Shown in pieces: positions 60,666 through 64,000 of a DNA stretch of 64,000 nt (position 1 is the first letter of the stretch; the number at the start of each line of letters is the position of its first letter). The position numbers and the translations under genes were made by a program. The notes under the pieces were generated by a model. That model made no database searches. It saw nothing but the letters and a program-made list of their open reading frames with translations, and had not been told where the DNA came from. Source of the DNA: Pseudomonas extremorientalis (GTDB lineage Bacteria > Pseudomonadota > Gammaproteobacteria > Pseudomonadales > Pseudomonadaceae); NCBI RefSeq assembly GCF_001870465.1, contig NZ_MDGK01000037.1, positions 126,501-190,500 on the forward strand, in the 5' to 3' direction.

Positions 60666-61925
60666 ATGCTTGAACTTGTCGCCGCCTTCATTTGCCTCAC
60701 CACCCTGCTCACCTACGTGAACTTTCGCTTTATCGGCCTGCCACCTACCATCGGCGTGATGGTCACGGCGCTGGTGTTTTCACTGATCCTGCAAGGCTTG
60801 AGTTTTCTCGGCTACCCCGGTCTTGAGGAACGCATCCAGCAACTGATCGGCCAGATCGACTTCGGCGATTTGTTGATGAACTGGATGCTCTCGTTCCTGC
60901 TGTTCGCCGGCGCCTTGCACGTCAACCTGAACGACCTGCGCAGCTACCGCTGGCCCATCGGCCTGCTGGCGACCTTCGGCGTGCTGATCGCCACCGTGGT
61001 GATTGGCAGCCTGGCGTATTACATCTTTGCCTTGTTTGGCTGGCATGTGAGTTTCCTCTACTGCCTGCTGTTCGGTGCACTGATTTCCCCCACCGACCCG
61101 ATTGCGGTGCTGGGCGTACTGCGTACCGCCAATGCCTCCAAACCCCTGAAAACCACCATCGTCGGCGAGTCGCTGTTCAATGACGGCACGGCAGTCGTGG
61201 TGTTTACCGTACTGCTGGGGATCGCACAGCTGGGCGAGACGCCCACCGTGGGCGCTACCGCCATGCTGTTTGCCCATGAGGCCATCGGCGGCGTGGTGTT
61301 CGGTGGCCTGATCGGCTACCTCGTTTACCTGATGATCAAGAGTATCGAGCAGCACCAGATCGAAGTGATGCTGACTCTGGCTCTGGTCATCGGCGGCTCG
61401 GCAATGGCCACCGAACTGCACGTCTCGGCACCGATCGCGATGGTGGTCGCCGGCCTGATCATCGGCAACCTGGGGCGCAAGCTGGCCATGAACGATATGA
61501 CCCGTCGCTACCTGGACGGCTTCTGGGAACTGCTCGATGACATGCTCAACGCCCTGCTGTTTGCACTGATCGGCATGGAACTGTTGCTGTTGCCGTTCAA
61601 CTGGCTGCACGTGTTCGCCGCCAGCCTCCTGGCCGTGGCGATTCTGCTGTCGCGCCTGCTGACGGTTGCTCCGGCCATTCTGTTGTTGCGCCGCTGGCGC
61701 ACGGTGCCACGCGGGACCATCCGCATCCTGACCTGGGGTGGTTTGCGCGGCGGGGTTTCAGTGGCGCTGGCATTGGCCTTGCCACTGAGCCCGGAGCGCG
61801 ATTTGCTGCTGAGCATCACCTACATCGTGGTGCTGTCGTCGATCCTGTTGCAGGGGTTGAGCATCGGCAAGCTGGTCAAGCGCGTAACCCGGGACGAGCC
61901 CCAGGCCGCGCCTGACACTCACTGA
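60666..61925 (+). CDS. CPA1-family Na+/H+ antiporter
   Basis: 419 aa with about 11-12 membrane segments. Ion-binding motif SPTDPIAVLGVL and FNDGTAVVVF are those of NhaP/NHE-type antiporters. It has no C-terminal cytoplasmic domain, so it is a short member. It overlaps the 3' end of the convergent FNT gene by a few bases. Confidence 0.9.
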   Translation: MLELVAAFICLTTLLTYVNFRFIGLPPTIGVMVTALVFSLILQGLSFLGYPGLEERIQQLIGQIDFGDLLMNWMLSFLLFAGALHVNLNDLRSYRWPIGLLATFGVLIATVVIGSLAYYIFALFGWHVSFLYCLLFGALISPTDPIAVLGVLRTANASKPLKTTIVGESLFNDGTAVVVFTVLLGIAQLGETPTVGATAMLFAHEAIGGVVFGGLIGYLVYLMIKSIEQHQIEVMLTLALVIGGSAMATELHVSAPIAMVVAGLIIGNLGRKLAMNDMTRRYLDGFWELLDDMLNALLFALIGMELLLLPFNWLHVFAASLLAVAILLSRLLTVAPAILLLRRWRTVPRGTIRILTWGGLRGGVSVALALALPLSPERDLLLSITYIVVLSSILLQGLSIGKLVKRVTRDEPQAAPDTH

Positions 61926-62806
61926 TCCTTGTTGATCCGCTGCGGATGCCTCGGGTCCGCAGCTTTTTTGCCCGGCAGGCTGCTTTCGCTGCGAATCTGT
62001 GCATGACTGATCAGTGCAAAGATAAAGCTGCCGCCAATGATATTGCCCGCCAGGGTCGGCCCGGCGAACACCAGCCAGAAGTCCTTCCACGGCAACTCGC
62101 CGGCAAACACCAGGTACGACACCTCCGCCGAGCCGACAACGATATGAGTGAAGTCGCCCAATGCCATGAGGTAGGTGATCAAGATAATGATCCACATCTT
62201 GGCACTCTCCATGGACGGGATCATCCATACCATGGTGGCGATCATCCAGCCGGAAACGATGCCCTTGGCGAACATCTGGCCGGGGTCGTTCTCCATGATC
62301 TTGCGCCCGATCTCAAGGAAGGCCATGTCGGTCTTGGTATCGAAGATCGGCAGGTGCAGCATCACGTACGCCACTAGCAAGGTGCCGCACAGGTTACCCA
62401 CCAGCACCACCGACCATAACCGCAGCAGGCGCCCGGCGTTGCTCAGGGTGGGCTTGCTCATCACCGGCAACACGGCAGTCAGCGTGTTTTCGGTGAACAA
62501 CTGCTGGCGAGCGAGGATCACCGCCAGGAAGCCCGCGCAGTAACCGAAGCTGGCGATCACCTTGAAGGCTTCGCCCTCCGGCAGACGCGAGTTGAGCAGC
62601 CCCATGGCCATCAGCGACAGGCCCATGGTCAGGCCGGCCGCCAGCGCCGACCACCACAGGGCGGCGACGCTGCGCTCGAGCTCCTGGTCGCCCTGGGTGC
62701 GGATGATTTCGTGCAGCACCGCCGCACGGGGCGGCTGGTTCTTGTCCACGTCCTGCTGCTCTTCCTGCGAGAGATTGGGGGTCTTGCCGTCTGTTTGGGT
62801 GGCCAT
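61919..62806 (-). CDS. Formate/nitrite transporter (FNT) family, YfdC-like
   Basis: 295 aa. A hydrophilic N-terminal extension of about 45 residues precedes six membrane segments. FNT features include FTENTLTAVLP, NLCGTLL, the central His in GDFTHIVVGS and AGPTLAGNIIGG. It matches the YfdC-like subgroup with unknown substrate rather than FocA/NirC. Confidence 0.85.
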   Translation of the reverse strand: MATQTDGKTPNLSQEEQQDVDKNQPPRAAVLHEIIRTQGDQELERSVAALWWSALAAGLTMGLSLMAMGLLNSRLPEGEAFKVIASFGYCAGFLAVILARQQLFTENTLTAVLPVMSKPTLSNAGRLLRLWSVVLVGNLCGTLLVAYVMLHLPIFDTKTDMAFLEIGRKIMENDPGQMFAKGIVSGWMIATMVWMIPSMESAKMWIIILITYLMALGDFTHIVVGSAEVSYLVFAGELPWKDFWLVFAGPTLAGNIIGGSFIFALISHAQIRSESSLPGKKAADPRHPQRINKDQ

Positions 62807-62981
62807 GATTTACCAGAGTCCGAGGGGTGCCTGTAGCTACGACATGCCCCGACGATGGCTGTTCAGTGGCCTGACGATTTAACTGGTATGCGCCAGGCTT
62901 TGGCAGCTTCCACAGTGGTAGAGCGGATCGGAGTACTCCAGGGTTATTGCGCGCACTTGTAGTGCTTGACGATATCGTCGA

Positions 62982-64000
62982 TCACTTGGTGGCATCCGCC
63001 AAGTCACGGGCGGCACGCCGCAACAGTTCGATATTGGCCTGCGGCTGGCCAGGCCGATAGAGCGACGGGTAAATGACTTCCCGCGTGAAATTTTCGGCCT
63101 TTACCGCCACATCACGCCTGTTCATCTGCACAACCGCGTTCGTCATGACCTTCGACATCGCCACTTCGTTACCAGAAGGCTGCCCGTTCATCACTTGCAG
63201 AAGCTGCTGAAAATTAGGCCTGCCGGCTGCGTTGAGACGCCGTCCCAACCACTCGACCCGCTCGGGACGACGTGCGAGCGCATCCAGGTTACGCAACGCC
63301 GCCGCCAACCTGGGAGTCAGCGTCAGCTTGTCACTGGCCTGATTGGCTTCGGTAATGGCGGCATCCAGTTCCTGCATTGCTTGCTGTGCGCTCTTGCGAA
63401 ACATCAGCACATCCTTGGCGGCGGGATCCTTCTCCAGATAACTCTCAACGCTCGCCAGCATTTTGTCGTCCATGGCCAACACAGCGTCGTCCAATGACTG
63501 GAATTGGTAACGCTCACGCAACGCGGCACGCTTTTCCAGGTGCGCGCTTACCGCCGTACGCGCCGATGCTTGCAGATGCTTCTTCTGATCGTCGGTCATG
63601 GTGAAATTGACCGTGCCACCGAACACGCCACGGAAGTCGCCCTTTTCTGATTTCAGCGGTAACACGACAGTCTGATCCGCTTGTGCCTTGAGCTTGTCTT
63701 CCTGATACCTCCAGGCAGCCGCATGCGGGACACCAATGATCCTATCGAGCAAGCCGCTCACAACGCTGCCTGCCTTGGCAGGCTCCGGGTTTTCGGACTC
63801 GAACCTGACGACCAGTGACTCGGTCTTGCTCAGAGGGCTTTCTGGAAAAGGCGGATCAATCACCGCAGAAGACGGCGTGTTGACCAGCAGTCCACCATCC
63901 AGAAATGCCGTTTGCTCAGCGTGCTCCTGAAAGGCATGGCCCTGCTCTATCGGGCTTTTGAACAACCCAGGTAATGAGCCAGATATAAGAGCCGCCCGGG
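62982..64000 (-). CDS. Patatin-like phospholipase, 3' part (cut by window edge)
   Basis: At least 339 aa, open past the window end; the 5' part with the GxSxG nucleophile is outside. The reading before residue FKSPIEQ is RAALISGSLPGL, the patatin block before the catalytic Asp, and FLDGGLLVNTP gives the DGG motif with the catalytic Asp. After it come about 300 mostly helical residues, as in ExoU-like effectors. No chaperone gene is seen on this side. ExoU likeness is inferred from layout only. Confidence 0.75.
   Translation of the reverse strand, partial: RAALISGSLPGLFKSPIEQGHAFQEHAEQTAFLDGGLLVNTPSSAVIDPPFPESPLSKTESLVVRFESENPEPAKAGSVVSGLLDRIIGVPHAAAWRYQEDKLKAQADQTVVLPLKSEKGDFRGVFGGTVNFTMTDDQKKHLQASARTAVSAHLEKRAALRERYQFQSLDDAVLAMDDKMLASVESYLEKDPAAKDVLMFRKSAQQAMQELDAAITEANQASDKLTLTPRLAAALRNLDALARRPERVEWLGRRLNAAGRPNFQQLLQVMNGQPSGNEVAMSKVMTNAVVQMNRRDVAVKAENFTREVIYPSLYRPGQPQANIELLRRAARDLADATK

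Overview
The window looks like a chromosome segment of a Pseudomonas of the fluorescens group. Coding GC is high, intergenic spaces carry many paired REP elements (REPINs) with the core GGGAGGGGGCTTGCCCCCGAT, and gene order matches the P. aeruginosa choline/carnitine/betaine region (the PA5401-PA5372 block) and the PA0546-PA0555 tkt-epd-pgk-fba/metK block. No rRNA, tRNA, CRISPR array, integrase or insertion sequence was recognised.

Layout. 1-540: non-coding, about three degenerate tandem units, each with a perfect DnaA box. 541-8316 (minus): dimethylglycine operon (M19-like protein, DUF5943 protein, dgcA, dgcB, etfA, etfB). 8.5-10.7 kb: two small genes and an orphan AAA ATPase with an unusual AT-rich operator. 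10.7-16.5 kb: carnitine block (cdhR divergent from caiX-cdhC-cdhA-cdhB-gbbH). 17.2-20.2 kb: gbdR and serine dehydratase. 20.6-30.0 kb: choline uptake and oxidation (cbcXWV, betT, betI-betB-betA). 30.2-32.9 kb: a TldD/PmbA-like pair. 33.1-35.5 kb: an rhlA-like gene without rhlB beside an MFS exporter. 35.5-45.0 kb: dbpA, a flavoprotein, a FUSC protein, a periplasmic binding protein, GNAT, HTH and YgjP-type genes, and a REC-PAS-GGDEF-EAL protein. 45.3-46.6 kb: PL7 alginate lyase and a frameshifted unknown gene in an AT-richer patch. 46.8-53.0 kb (minus): fba, two small lipoproteins, pgk, epd, tktA. 53.2-55.5 kb: ArsR-methyltransferase fusion and metK. 55.7-62.8 kb: ligB flanked by two related small exported proteins, a c'-like cytochrome, mltA, MAPEG, Na+/H+ antiporter, FNT transporter. 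The right edge cuts a patatin-like phospholipase.

How the genes work together. Choline enters through CbcXWV and BetT and is oxidised by BetA and BetB to glycine betaine under BetI. Gamma-butyrobetaine and carnitine are turned into glycine betaine by GbbH, CdhA, CdhC and CdhB under CdhR. Betaine is demethylated to dimethylglycine by GbcAB (not in this window), then by DgcAB with its own EtfAB to sarcosine; serine made from the resulting glycine is deaminated to pyruvate by the serine dehydratase. GbdR is the expected activator; a good sigma-54 promoter lies in front of gbdR. Pairs of short direct repeats 21 bp apart sit in front of three of these transcription units and look like AraC-family operators.

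Most worth a second look: the DnaA-box repeat cluster, the M19 homologue and DgcA with altered metal or cluster ligands, the AAA ATPase operator, a minus-strand terminator with no annotated gene, the orphan RhlA-type enzyme, the frameshifted gene at 46.2 kb, and the signal-peptide-bearing DNA ligase between two C-x36-C proteins.
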